64,000 bases of DNA from Deltaproteobacteria bacterium (GTDB taxonomy: Bacteria > UBA10199 > JADGCS01): assembly GCA_024233595.1 (NCBI GenBank), contig JACKPK010000005.1, positions 62,001 to 126,000 of the forward strand, written 5' to 3'. Under the pieces are notes generated by a model. The model was not told where the DNA came from, made no database searches, and saw only the letters and a list, made by a program, of their open reading frames with translations. This document shows, piece by piece, positions 1-8,622 of the stretch. Every line of letters begins with the position of its first letter. The stretch's first letter is position 1. The position numbers were made by a program, and so were the translations under genes.

Positions 1-375
1 GTAGAGTTTGGCTTGCGCGGCATCAGAGATGAGTAAAAGCACCATGTCGGATTCTTTGATGACGGTAAACATTTCACCAAGTGTTCCTGCCGATTTAGAA
101 AAACCGGCTTTTTCGGCGTCGGCAAAAGATTTACTGTTTTCGCGCAGGCCTACTTTGACCGTGATGCCTGTTCCTTCTAGTGTGTCGCGTAGGTTTTGTG
201 CTTGAGCAGGGCCTTGTGATCCCCAGCCGATGACGCCAATGGTTTTGATGCCGTCTAAGGCGCCTGGGACTTTTGAGAATTGGTCGCGGCCACCAACAAC
301 AATTTGTTCTTCGGTTTCGGCAAGTTTGATGGTCTGGACCGTGAAAATATCAGATTGAAAACCACGCTGGCTCAT
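1..375 (-). CDS. ilvC: Ketol-acid reductoisomerase, N-terminal part (cut by window edge)
   Basis: Second enzyme of branched-chain amino acid synthesis; converts acetolactate or acetohydroxybutyrate to the dihydroxy acid with NADPH and Mg2+. Only the first 125 residues are in the window. After about 45 leading residues comes the Rossmann nucleotide-binding motif GVIGWGSQGPAQAQNLRD, which is near-diagnostic. The long N-terminal lead and this exact motif resemble the plant/enterobacterial long form (class II) rather than the common 330-residue short form. The start is supported by AAGGAG about 6 bases upstream of the ATG at 375. It diverges from hemW across 94 bases. Identity is firm; the class assignment rests on the N-terminus only. 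Confidence 0.93.
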   Translation of the reverse strand, partial: MSQRGFQSDIFTVQTIKLAETEEQIVVGGRDQFSKVPGALDGIKTIGVIGWGSQGPAQAQNLRDTLEGTGITVKVGLRENSKSFADAEKAGFSKSAGTLGEMFTVIKESDMVLLLISDAAQAKLY

Positions 376-469
376 GAGGAACTCCTTTAAAAAGACTTGA
401 ATCTGCGCTAACGACTAGCAGAGGATCAGCGCAAATAGCAAGGCCTTCGCGTTTTAGATCAAGGTTCAC

Positions 470-1654
470 ATGAAGCACATTTACATTCATTTTCCCTACT
501 GTCTTTATAAATGCCATTATTGCGATTTTAATTCGCATGCGCGTAAGCCAGGCGAGCTAAAAGACGAAACAAAATTATTTTTGTCTGCATTGCAAAAAGA
601 CTGGCAGCAACAATTTTCTGATTGCTTGGATTTTGATCACGCTTTGGCAGGTGAGTCGGTGCAGACAATTTTTTTTGGTGGTGGCACACCGTCTTTGATG
701 AAAGGCGAGCACATCAAAATCATTTTGGACTTCATCCGTGCTGATGTTGTTTTTTCGGACAATATCGAAATCACTTTAGAAGCAAATCCCGGCACCTTGT
801 CGGCAGAGAATTTGCAAAGTTTTAAACAAGCGGGTGTGAATCGCTTATCAATGGGAGTGCAGAGTTTTTCTGATCAAAACCTGCAACGTTTTGGTCGCAT
901 TCACACAGGCGAAGAGGCTGTGGCCGCCATTGAATTGGCAAAAAAATACGGCCCCAAGGAACTCAGTATCGATTTAATCTTTGGTTTTCCTGATCAAAGC
1001 CTGGCAAGTTGGGAATCCGATTTGCAACAAGCTTTGAAGTTTAAACTCAAACACCTTTCTTGCTATCAACTCACAGCCGAGGCGGGCACAAAATACACGC
1101 AAGATTTACGACAGGGCGTGTGGCAAGATCCCGATCAAGAAGTGATGAATCAAATGCAAGATTTGACGATTTCTCTTCTGAATCAAAATGAATTTCATCG
1201 TTATGAAATTTCCAATTACGCGAAGCCAGGATACGAATCGCGTCACAATTTGGCTTATTGGCATTTTGAATCTTATCTGGGGTTGGGGCCGGGAGCGTGG
1301 GGACAAATGCGTCGCAGTGATGCCAAGCTAAAAAGCTTTCAACTACTCCGTCGCGTTCTCATCAAAGACCCCCTGTCTTACCAAAAGGCTGTGGGCAGTG
1401 GGAATTTTTGGCGAGAAGAAAACATTCCTGAGGACACCGCTTTGGGTGAGTGTCTGATGATGGGCTTGCGGCTCAGCGATGGGATTGAGCTCAGCGTATT
1501 GCAAAAAATGTTTCCCAACGCTTGTGGGGAGGATTTTGAAGTGGCCAAACAGCAGGCCATTGCGAAGGGATGGCTGAGTCAAAAGGCTGGTCGTCTTTGC
1601 CCCACCGAAGAAGGTTTACGCTGGAACAATCAATTGGCAGCTTTGTTTTTGTAG
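470..1654 (+). CDS. hemW: HemW-like radical SAM heme chaperone
   Basis: Radical SAM protein of the HemW (formerly 'HemN-like') family, thought to carry and insert heme; these proteins are not true coproporphyrinogen oxidases. The 4Fe-4S ligands are Cys11, Cys15 and Cys18 in HFPYCLYKCHYC, giving the CX3CX2C pattern. A GGGTPS motif follows near residue 75 and the HemN C-terminal domain is present. The 394-residue length is usual for HemW and shorter than real HemN (about 450). AAGG lies 5-6 bases before the ATG. It stands alone, divergent from ilvC, with 123 bases before the transketolase genes. Confidence 0.92.
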   Translation: MKHIYIHFPYCLYKCHYCDFNSHARKPGELKDETKLFLSALQKDWQQQFSDCLDFDHALAGESVQTIFFGGGTPSLMKGEHIKIILDFIRADVVFSDNIEITLEANPGTLSAENLQSFKQAGVNRLSMGVQSFSDQNLQRFGRIHTGEEAVAAIELAKKYGPKELSIDLIFGFPDQSLASWESDLQQALKFKLKHLSCYQLTAEAGTKYTQDLRQGVWQDPDQEVMNQMQDLTISLLNQNEFHRYEISNYAKPGYESRHNLAYWHFESYLGLGPGAWGQMRRSDAKLKSFQLLRRVLIKDPLSYQKAVGSGNFWREENIPEDTALGECLMMGLRLSDGIELSVLQKMFPNACGEDFEVAKQQAIAKGWLSQKAGRLCPTEEGLRWNNQLAALFL

Positions 1655-1777
1655 ATTTGGCGACGACGACTGTTTGATTCCCGGAAAGCCCTTGCTCTTC
1701 GCTCTGGGTCGCGCTAGTTCACAGAAGCAGCGGTTTTGATTTCTCATCTTTGTCCTTAAAATCTCAAAGGATTGCTC

Positions 1778-2608
1778 ATGACAAAAATCAGTGTTCAAGA
1801 ATTACAAGACATCGCCCAAGAGTCGCGGGAAAACATTTTAAAAATGGTACACAAAGCAGGCTGTGGTCATTTTGGTGGACCGTTTTCCATGATCGACATG
1901 ATGACGGCACTTTATTTTTACAAACTCAACTTGGATCCCAAAAACCCAAGCCACGAAGATCGCGATCGTGTGATTTTATCAGCGGGTCATTGTTGTGCTG
2001 CGCTTTACGCCACCTTAGCAAAGCTGGGTACTTTTCCAGAAGAAGAGCTTTGGAACTTTCGCCAAATGGGTTCTCCTTTGCAGGGGCACCCCAAAATGAA
2101 ACTCGAGTGGGGCATCGAAATGTCTACGGGTTCTTTGGGACAGGGCATGAGCATTGCAAACGGCATGGCTTTGGCCGCACGGGTGTCTGGGAAAAAATAC
2201 CGTGTTTACAGTTTCGAAACCGATGGTGGCACGCAAGAGGGCATGACCTGGGAAGGCATCATGACAGCAGCTCATTACCGTCTTGATAACCGTTGCGTGT
2301 TGTTTGATCTCAACAATGTTCAGATCGATGGTTACATGTCCGATGTCATGAACATCCAACCCATCACCGAAAAGTTTCAAGCCTTTAATTGGCATGTCAT
2401 TTATATAGATGGCCACGATATGCGTGAGATTTGTGATGCTTTAGACGAAGCAGAACGTGTCAAAGAACGACCCACAGCGATCATTGGAAAAACTGTTTTG
2501 GGCAAAGGTGTTTCTCTGTTCGAAAACAAGCCCAAGTATCATGGTGTGGCGCCTTCCGATGAAGAATTAGAAATTGGCCTTAAAGAATTAAGAGGTGGTC
2601 ATGAGTGA
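1778..2608 (+). CDS. Transketolase, N-terminal subunit
   Basis: Pyrophosphate-binding half of a split transketolase, acting in the non-oxidative pentose phosphate pathway. The thiamine-diphosphate region is seen as TDGGTQEGMTWEG followed by a DLNNVQIDG element; the usual GDG is read here as TDG. The N-terminal GHFGGPFSMIDMMTALY segment is typical of TktA-N. I chose the ATG at 1778 because AAAGG sits 7 bases upstream; an in-frame TTG at 1772 overlaps that ribosome site. The last 8 bases overlap the C-terminal subunit gene, so translation is probably coupled. The 276-residue length matches the split form of archaea and several bacterial lineages. Confidence 0.9.
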   Translation: MTKISVQELQDIAQESRENILKMVHKAGCGHFGGPFSMIDMMTALYFYKLNLDPKNPSHEDRDRVILSAGHCCAALYATLAKLGTFPEEELWNFRQMGSPLQGHPKMKLEWGIEMSTGSLGQGMSIANGMALAARVSGKKYRVYSFETDGGTQEGMTWEGIMTAAHYRLDNRCVLFDLNNVQIDGYMSDVMNIQPITEKFQAFNWHVIYIDGHDMREICDALDEAERVKERPTAIIGKTVLGKGVSLFENKPKYHGVAPSDEELEIGLKELRGGHE

Positions 2609-3551
2609 AGAAATTAAAAAAGTAGCAACACGTCAGGCTTATGGCGAGCGCTTGGCCGAGTTGGGTGAGCGTCATCCCGAAATCGTTGTTTTAGATGCTG
2701 ATCTTTCGGGTTCGACCAAAACAGCGATCTTCGCTAAAAAATTCCCCAAACGTTTTTTTAATGTCGGTGTTGCGGAACAAGATTTAATGGGAACAGCCGC
2801 GGGCTTGGCTCATTCGGGTCACACGGTTTTTGCATCCACTTTCACCATGTTTGCCACGGGGCGCGCTTGGGAGATTGTGCGTCAGTCCATTTGTTACCCG
2901 CATTTAAACGTTAAGATTTGTTCTTCGCATGCTGGCATCACTGTTGGCGAAGACGGCGCTAGTCATCAGGTGATCGAAGACATCGCTTTGATGCGTGTGA
3001 TTCCTGGCATGAAGGTTTTTGTTCCTGCTGATGAGCACGAAACAAGGGCCATGATGGATTTTATGGTGCAAGACCGCGGACCAACTTTTATGCGTTTGGG
3101 TCGCGCCAATGTTGATCCCATTTTTGATTCTTCTTTTAAATTTGAACCGGGCAAAGGGCATGTGTTGCGCGAGGGTCGCGAAGTTTGCTTGTTCACAACG
3201 GGCTATGTCACCAAAGCGTGTTTAGATGCTGCGGAGCAACTTAGCGAGCAGGGCATAGAAGCAAGCGTTGTTTCTCTTGGTTCAATCAAACCCATTGATT
3301 CTGATTTGATTGCGCGCATGGCCAAAACCCACGATCATCTTTTTTCTGTGGAAGAACACACTACAGTGGCCGGATTTGGTTCTGCCATTGCTGAGGTGCT
3401 CACAAGTAAAGAACCAAAAATTTTGCATCGTCTTGGTTTGCAAGATGAGTTTGGTCAAAGTGGACCTGCCAACGAGCTGCTTGCGCATTATGGTTTAGAT
3501 GCCGAAGGCATTAAAAAAAGTGTGCTTAAAGTCACCAAAGGAACAGCATGA
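2601..3551 (+). CDS. Transketolase, C-terminal subunit
   Basis: Carries the pyrimidine-binding domain and C-terminal transketolase domain that complete the enzyme with the preceding gene. Visible elements are RFFNVGVAEQDLMGTAAGLA, with the catalytic Glu of the VAEQ motif near residue 60, and a TFTMFATGRAWEIVRQ segment. ATG 2601 is preferred over GTG 2595 because AGAGG sits 5 bases upstream of it. The gene overlaps its partner by 8 bases and the ctpA start by 4 (ATGA). This is a natural two-gene form, not a frameshift, since each half has its own start, ribosome site and domain boundary. Confidence 0.9.
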   Translation: MSEEIKKVATRQAYGERLAELGERHPEIVVLDADLSGSTKTAIFAKKFPKRFFNVGVAEQDLMGTAAGLAHSGHTVFASTFTMFATGRAWEIVRQSICYPHLNVKICSSHAGITVGEDGASHQVIEDIALMRVIPGMKVFVPADEHETRAMMDFMVQDRGPTFMRLGRANVDPIFDSSFKFEPGKGHVLREGREVCLFTTGYVTKACLDAAEQLSEQGIEASVVSLGSIKPIDSDLIARMAKTHDHLFSVEEHTTVAGFGSAIAEVLTSKEPKILHRLGLQDEFGQSGPANELLAHYGLDAEGIKKSVLKVTKGTA

Positions 3552-4786
3552 AAACCAGATTGTCCTCAACAACTGTTAAAAAAATCATAAAGATTTTTAC
3601 CGCTGCTTTTGTGTTGGCGAGTTTGTTGTGGATGAACAAAGCTCAGGCCCTAAGCGATAAAATTTACAAAGGCCTTTCGACCTTCACGCGTGTCTTAGAG
3701 ATCGTGGATCAGCTTTATGTTGAAGCTCCTGATGAAGACCTTTTGGTTGAAGGGGCCATTCAGGGCATGTTGTCTGTTTTAGACCCGCACACCGTTTATT
3801 TTCCAAAAGAGATCTACAAAAACTTCAGCTCTGACACCAAAGGTCGTTTTGGGGGTGTGGGCATTGAGGTCTCTATGAAAGACGGCGTGCTCACGGTGAT
3901 TTCTCCTCTAGAAGACACCCCAGCTTGGAAAGCGGGTATTAAATCGGGTGATCGCATTGTAGCAATTGATGGCGAGAGCACAAAAAACATGTCACTTGGT
4001 CACGCGGTTTTAAAAATGCGCGGCGCCATAGGAAAGAAAATCGATTTAGCGATTTGGCGCGATGGCAAAACTAAGACATTTGAAGTCACCCGTGAGCTCA
4101 TTCGTGTGCCTGCTGTTAAGGTTTCTCTTAAAGAAGATGGCATTGGTTATTTTAAAATCGTCAGCTTTCAAGAGGGTGTGACCAAGGCCTTCAAAAAAGA
4201 AATCGAAGAGTTTCGCAAAGAGTTTGGTCCATTGAACGCGATGATTCTCGATTTGCGTGATAATCCTGGTGGCCTTTTAACAGAAGCTGTGCGTTTGAGT
4301 GATTTGTTTTTAGACAAAGGCATTATTGTTTCTACAAAAGGGCGAACGCAGCCTGAAAAAATCATTCACGCGCATAAAGGTGGTGGCCTGACCAACATTC
4401 CCGTGGTGCTTTTGATCAATGGTGGTTCGGCCAGTGCGTCCGAGATTGTGGCGGGAGCGTTGGGTGATCACAAGCGAGCTAAGCTTTTGGGAACAACGAG
4501 TTTTGGTAAAGGCAGTGTGCAGACCGTGGTGGATCTAGATAACGGTGACGCTGTAAAAATCACCATCGCGCATTATTTTACACCTAAGAATAAACTCATT
4601 GATGGCAAAGGCATCAAACCAGATATTCTTTTGGATGAAAAACTCTACAAGGCAAAACACAAAGCTCCAAGTGTTGAAGACGAATCAGATGAAAAAGCCA
4701 AAGATAAAAAAATAAAAATCACACGTGATGAGTTTAATGAGTTTCAGGTGACTGAGGCTGTAGAGATTCTTAAAAAAATGATGTGA
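3548..4786 (+). CDS. ctpA: Carboxy-terminal processing protease, S41 family
   Basis: Periplasmic or membrane-anchored serine protease that trims C-termini of secreted proteins and in many bacteria tunes cell-wall hydrolases. An N-terminal hydrophobic segment (about residues 15-35) ends in an Ala-rich possible cleavage site KAQALS. A PDZ domain covers about residues 85-170. The S41 core has LRDNPGGLL (about 236-244), the nucleophile region GGSASASEI (about 292-300) and the general-base Lys321 in SFGKGSVQ. The 412-residue length is normal. It overlaps the transketolase gene by 4 bases and converges on the next gene with 9 bases between. Confidence 0.93.
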   Translation: MKTRLSSTTVKKIIKIFTAAFVLASLLWMNKAQALSDKIYKGLSTFTRVLEIVDQLYVEAPDEDLLVEGAIQGMLSVLDPHTVYFPKEIYKNFSSDTKGRFGGVGIEVSMKDGVLTVISPLEDTPAWKAGIKSGDRIVAIDGESTKNMSLGHAVLKMRGAIGKKIDLAIWRDGKTKTFEVTRELIRVPAVKVSLKEDGIGYFKIVSFQEGVTKAFKKEIEEFRKEFGPLNAMILDLRDNPGGLLTEAVRLSDLFLDKGIIVSTKGRTQPEKIIHAHKGGGLTNIPVVLLINGGSASASEIVAGALGDHKRAKLLGTTSFGKGSVQTVVDLDNGDAVKITIAHYFTPKNKLIDGKGIKPDILLDEKLYKAKHKAPSVEDESDEKAKDKKIKITRDEFNEFQVTEAVEILKKMM

Positions 4787-4795
4787 TGAAAGCGC

Positions 4796-5563
4796 TTACT
4801 TCTTTTTAGCGGCGGCTTTTTCAGCTTTGAGCTTGGCTTTCTTTTGTTTGAGCCTTTTTTTCCGCGCTTCTGCTTTTTTCTTGGCCGTGATTTTAGCGGC
4901 TTTGTTCTCTTCTTTAAATTTGTGCCTCATTTCTTTGTAGGCGGCAAACCAAGGTCTAAAATCCAAATGAGAAATCACCAGGTGTAAAGAAATAAGCCCT
5001 GATATGGCAGAGACAAGCACGGGCCAAAAAAGGTATTCATAGGGGATGATCGAGACAGCTAAAAAAGCAAAGCCAATGGTGGAGATGATGCCGAATAAAA
5101 AAACCAAATAACGTAGAGCGAGTTTTTTGATGTTAATGGGGGGTTCGATGTATTCAAAAAAAGGCAGCCAAAAAAGAGGACTGACAATCCAGAGGTGCAG
5201 CATTTTGATGCGGAACCAAGTCCAACCACGACTCCTGAGTTCGATCAGGGCTTTCTCGTAAAGATCTTGTGGGAAATTGATGTCGCTATACGGAAGCGCC
5301 ATGATGTCGACTGCCTTTAAAACTTTTAGCCACTTTGGTGCGCGGCTCGGATCAAGAATCAATTTTTCTTCTGATTCATCCTCTTCAGTCTGGGGGGTGT
5401 TGGCAGTTTCGTCTTCTTGATTAGGTTCTTCTGTGTTTTCGTTGCTTGCGGCTTCGCCTTCTGCCAGCACTTCTTCAGCCCCTTCGGGCGCAGCACTAGG
5501 GGCTTCTTGAGCTTCGGCCTCTTCGGTGGGAGTTTCACTTTCTTTTGGTTCTTCTTCTGCCAT
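4796..5563 (-). CDS. Membrane protein with acidic N-terminus and lysine-rich C-terminus
   Basis: I do not recognise the family. The first 65-70 residues are low-complexity and strongly acidic (runs of Glu, Pro, Ala, Thr). Residues about 70-120 form a soluble linker. Two to four hydrophobic segments follow (around WIVSPLFWLPFF and LALRYLVFLFGIISTIGFAF onward). The last 45 residues are almost only Lys, Ala, Glu and Arg and probably form a charged helix. The tails would carry opposite charge. No clear Shine-Dalgarno precedes the ATG at 5563. It lies upstream of nothing obvious, between ctpA (convergent) and the Nudix gene. Confidence 0.7.
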   Translation of the reverse strand: MAEEEPKESETPTEEAEAQEAPSAAPEGAEEVLAEGEAASNENTEEPNQEDETANTPQTEEDESEEKLILDPSRAPKWLKVLKAVDIMALPYSDINFPQDLYEKALIELRSRGWTWFRIKMLHLWIVSPLFWLPFFEYIEPPINIKKLALRYLVFLFGIISTIGFAFLAVSIIPYEYLFWPVLVSAISGLISLHLVISHLDFRPWFAAYKEMRHKFKEENKAAKITAKKKAEARKKRLKQKKAKLKAEKAAAKKK

Positions 5564-5596
5564 AATCGCAATCTATTTTAGCAGAAACGGCTGAAA

Positions 5597-6013
5597 TCAA
5601 TAGTCTTTTTTTAGGATCTCCAAGACCTCTTTGTTGGCTGGCAAAAGGTCAAAGTTTTGGATCTCTTTTGCTGAGCACCACTGGGCTTGATCGTGGTCAA
5701 TGAGTTTGAGTGTGCCGGCGGCGTGTTTGGCCAAGTAGAATAAGATCAAGCAAGCGCCGTGTTCGTAAACAAAGGGTTTGATGTGCAAGAGTTTGATGTC
5801 TTTGATGGAGATGCTGAGCTCTTCTTGAATTTCACGTTCCAAGGCGTCTTCGACTTCTTCACCGTGCTCCAGTTTGCCACCTGGGAATTCCCATTTTCCA
5901 CCGAGGATTTTGTCTGGGCTGCGGCGGGTGATGAGGATTTTATTTTGCTCGTTGAGAATGGCTGCGCACACGATGACTTTAAAATCGTTTTTTTTATGGG
6001 AAGATGTCATCAT
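5597..6013 (-). CDS. Nudix hydrolase, MutT-like (oxidised nucleotide sanitation)
   Basis: Small Nudix enzyme, most like 8-oxo-dGTP/CTP pyrophosphohydrolases that clean the nucleotide pool. The Nudix box runs GGKLEHGEEVEDALEREI then QEELSI; the REUXEE core is intact, while the consensus Gly before the last hydrophobic residue is Ser. The N-terminal strand KVIVCAAILNEQNKILITRR and the KWEFPGGKLE stretch are typical MutT. At 138 residues it is normal for the family. Its ATG overlaps the gatB stop by 4 bases (ATGATGA), so it is translated with gatB. Substrate is inferred from family resemblance only. Confidence 0.88.
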   Translation of the reverse strand: MMTSSHKKNDFKVIVCAAILNEQNKILITRRSPDKILGGKWEFPGGKLEHGEEVEDALEREIQEELSISIKDIKLLHIKPFVYEHGACLILFYLAKHAAGTLKLIDHDQAQWCSAKEIQNFDLLPANKEVLEILKKDY

Positions 6014-7440
6014 GCACTCTCGAGCATTTTTTTAAGAAGTTCGTTAACAATTTGAGGGTTGGCTTTGCCTTGCATTTTTTTCATGATCTGACCGACAAAA
6101 AATCCCATGACCTTTGTTTTGCCTTCTTTGAATTCTTGCACTTGTTCGGGGTGTGCTTTTATAATTTCGGCGATGGTATTTTGTATGACGGAGGTGTCGC
6201 TGACTTGCTTGAGTCCTTTTTGTTCAACAATTTCTTCAGCAGAGCCGCCTTCACGAAACATGATTTTAAAAACATCTTTGGCGATTTTTCCACTGATCAC
6301 CGCGCTGTCGACAAGTTTTAAAAGATCAGCCAATTGCGTTGGTGTGAAGCCAGAGGCATTTAAATCTTGTTCGGCATCGTTGAGCTCACGCATGAGTTCG
6401 GTCATGATCCAATTAGAAGCTTTGCTGGCATCAGCACCTAGCTTGACGGTTTCTTCAAAAAAATCGGCAAGGTCTTTGTCGGCAATTAATACCTCGGCAC
6501 TTTCTTTACTGAGCTGAAGCTCATTTTGAAAACGTGTTGAACGTGCTTGGGGCAGTTCGGGGAGTTCGTTTTTACAGCGAGTGATCCAGTCTTGAGAAAT
6601 GTTGAGCGGGACAAGATCAGGGTCAGGAAAATAGCGGTAATCGTGTGAATCTTCTTTGCTCCTCATGCTCACTGTCACGCCTTTATTGGAATCGTACAGG
6701 CGGGTTTCTTGTACAATTTCTTGGCCTTCGAGCAGGGCGGCTTTTTGTCTTTCGATCTCATAGGCAATGGCTTTTTCGATAAATTTAACAGAATTGAGGT
6801 TTTTGATTTCAACTTTGGTGCCCAGTGTTTTGGACCCGACTGGTTTGATCGAAACGTTGGCATCGCAACGAAGCGAACCTTGTTCCATGTTGCCATCGCA
6901 AACATCGGCATAGCGCACAATGCTGCGTAGAGATCGTAAGTAAGCGCCGGCTTCTTCAGGAGTGCGCAAAGCGGGTTCGCTAACGATTTCGCACAAAGGT
7001 GTGCCGGCTCGATTCAGATCCACAAGCGATCCTTCTCCTTCGTCATGTATGAGTTTGCCAGCATCTTCTTCCATGTGAATGCGAGTGAGTGGGATGAATT
7101 TGCTTTCGGTTTCAGTTTTGATGGGGACTTGCCCTCCCAAGCAGATGGGGTGGGAAAATTGCGAAATTTGGTAGCCTTTGGGAAGGTCAGGGTAAAAGTA
7201 GTTTTTTCGATCCCAAATGGAGCGTTCTTGGATAGCGCAGTCCAGAGCAATGCCCAATTTAATGGCGAGTTCTACCGCGGATTTGTTTAAAACTGGTAAC
7301 GCGCCAGGCATTCCTAGACAAACTTCGCAAGTGTTTTGATTTTGTTTTGCTCCAAACGATGTGGGACAAGAGCAAAAAATTTTAGATTCTGTTTTGAGCT
7401 GGGCGTGAACCTCAAGCCCAATGACGGCTTCGTATTCCAT
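6010..7440 (-). CDS. gatB: Asp-tRNA(Asn)/Glu-tRNA(Gln) amidotransferase subunit B
   Basis: Kinase/transamidation subunit of GatCAB, which makes Gln-tRNA(Gln) and/or Asn-tRNA(Asn) from mischarged tRNA. The start YEAVIGLEVHAQL is a GatB signature. Zinc ligands are seen in FCSCPTSFG and TCEVCLGMPG, and KNYFYPDLPKGYQISQ follows. The last 150 residues form the GatB/YqeY tRNA-binding tail (MGFFVGQIMKK). At 476 residues it is full length. gatA and gatC are not in this window. The ATG sits directly at the end of the short repeat GACCTTCGTCATG, and no strong Shine-Dalgarno is visible. The downstream Nudix gene overlaps by 4 bases. Confidence 0.96.
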   Translation of the reverse strand: MEYEAVIGLEVHAQLKTESKIFCSCPTSFGAKQNQNTCEVCLGMPGALPVLNKSAVELAIKLGIALDCAIQERSIWDRKNYFYPDLPKGYQISQFSHPICLGGQVPIKTETESKFIPLTRIHMEEDAGKLIHDEGEGSLVDLNRAGTPLCEIVSEPALRTPEEAGAYLRSLRSIVRYADVCDGNMEQGSLRCDANVSIKPVGSKTLGTKVEIKNLNSVKFIEKAIAYEIERQKAALLEGQEIVQETRLYDSNKGVTVSMRSKEDSHDYRYFPDPDLVPLNISQDWITRCKNELPELPQARSTRFQNELQLSKESAEVLIADKDLADFFEETVKLGADASKASNWIMTELMRELNDAEQDLNASGFTPTQLADLLKLVDSAVISGKIAKDVFKIMFREGGSAEEIVEQKGLKQVSDTSVIQNTIAEIIKAHPEQVQEFKEGKTKVMGFFVGQIMKKMQGKANPQIVNELLKKMLESA

Positions 7441-7501
7441 GACGAAGGTCTTTAGTCAGGATCAAAATCTTGATCAACTGGTTAAAAACATGACGAAGGA
7501 C
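7438..7501. repeat. Two copies of a 13-bp repeat, left of the RAYT gene
   Basis: CATGACGAAGGTC (7438-7450) and CATGACGAAGGAC (7489-7501) lie 51 bases apart. Both are exact reverse complements of the pair found right of the transposase gene. The second copy extends with upstream A residues into an 18-base perfect inverted match between 7484-7501 and 8641-8658. The first copy contains the gatB start codon on the minus strand. Between the copies is a small hairpin, GATCAA-AATC-TTGATC. Confidence 0.8.
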
Positions 7502-7720
7502 TAATTTTTTTGACGTTTGTTTTTCTGTATTATTGCTTCATTGCCTCAATCATAAGCATGTTTAGACTCGTTAAATTCTTAACTTTGCTTAACTTTGGAT
7601 GGAGTTTTATTGGAGAAACTTGGTTTCGAGCTTTTTTTCGGAGTTTTTAGGTGTTTTGCACGTGACTGTGCTGAGTTTGTTTTTAGGATAAGAAATTAAA
7701 AGAGGGAAGATGTTCTCGTT

Positions 7721-8458
7721 TTAAGTGACAAACTGTTTTTCGCGAATCATCTTTTTTGCTAACCATTGCTTTTTTTTATCGCGAGCAACTTCTAAAAGTT
7801 CTTCATGTCGGCTTCTGGCCCAACTCGGGTTGCCAATAAAGAAACGTTGTCTTCCGTTTTGCTGCTTAAAAGGGTTGTGATATTTTTTTACTTTGGAATC
7901 GTTTTCAAAAATTTCCTGAATCATATTTCTATAATTCTTTTGTCTTTCCTTGGGTGTATTGCCTAGCTCTAAATAGCATTCGGGGTCAGTTAATAAGTCG
8001 TCAGATTTGCCGTAAGCATAATGCTGGTAAGAGCTCCAGCGATGTTCTTTAGGGTGTATAGATCTCACAGTTCTTGCCGGATTCATGTCGGTATAGATGA
8101 TCATGCGTAGGAGTTGGTCTTGATTTTCAGCTGTTGGAGATTTGAATCGATCCATAACAACCTGACCTTTTCGAGCTAAGAATTTGTTCATTGTTTTGGC
8201 AAAACAGGAGTTAACCACACGAAAAAAATCGGACATTAATTTTTGTGTGGTGCATTTTCCAGTGAGATGGGGATGATTGTCCATAAAACAATAAGAGTGA
8301 AAAATCATGCCGTACTGGTTTTTGTATTTGAGAAGCAGTTTATAGTAGAGAGATTTTGCAAAATCAGAAGAGAGCAACCAGTCGTCATTGTGGCACTTCC
8401 AAGTGACATGGAAAATATCGTTATCTAAAATAAGCACACTACGTGGAAAATTAGCCAT
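7721..8458 (-). CDS. REP-associated tyrosine transposase-like protein (Y1_Tnp, RAYT)
   Basis: Member of the IS200-like Y1 transposase superfamily in its domesticated RAYT form, which acts on REP repeats. The metal-binding HUH motif appears as MDNHPHL around residue 70, and YTDMNPARTVRSI plus WSSYQHYAYG are conserved family blocks. The helix that usually carries the nucleophilic Tyr reads NSCFAKTMNKFLARKG, with Phe where a Tyr is common, so the catalytic Tyr is not obvious. The start at 8458 is chosen because GGAGG lies 7 bases upstream; an in-frame ATG 17 codons earlier lacks a site. The protein would be 245 residues. Confidence 0.85.
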   Translation of the reverse strand: MANFPRSVLILDNDIFHVTWKCHNDDWLLSSDFAKSLYYKLLLKYKNQYGMIFHSYCFMDNHPHLTGKCTTQKLMSDFFRVVNSCFAKTMNKFLARKGQVVMDRFKSPTAENQDQLLRMIIYTDMNPARTVRSIHPKEHRWSSYQHYAYGKSDDLLTDPECYLELGNTPKERQKNYRNMIQEIFENDSKVKKYHNPFKQQNGRQRFFIGNPSWARSRHEELLEVARDKKKQWLAKKMIREKQFVT

Positions 8459-8589
8459 AGAAGATCCTCCAAAAAGCTTCGTTTCCAGTATGAGCACAGA
8501 CTGTGCCAAGAAAATGAGAGGGGCTTAATTTTGTAAACACCCGTAAAATATAGAAAAGAGAGGTGAAGTTGAAGGAAGCATCTGGGCGA

Positions 8590-8605
8590 GTCTCAGAGGT
8601 GAGAC
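8590..8605. repeat. Small perfect hairpin upstream of the RAYT gene
   Basis: GTCTCA-GAGG-TGAGAC is a 6-bp stem with a 4-base loop. GTGAGAC is repeated 20 bases on, just before the inverted 13-bp repeats at 8624. The compact palindrome plus short conserved block resembles REP architecture. Confidence 0.5.
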
Positions 8606-8622
8606 GAATTGGGACTCGGGTG

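Noticed and set aside
1750..2286. 178-codon frame overlapping transketolase N
   Set aside because: Out-of-frame shadow; Arg/His/Ser/Phe bias and no family resemblance.
1778..3551. Transketolase split read as a frameshift of one gene
   Set aside because: Each half has its own ribosome site and domain boundary, and two-gene transketolases are well known.
7035..7047. CTCCTTCGTCATG inside gatB, one base off the RAYT repeat
   Set aside because: It encodes conserved GatB residues (HDEGEG on the minus strand), so coding constraint explains it.
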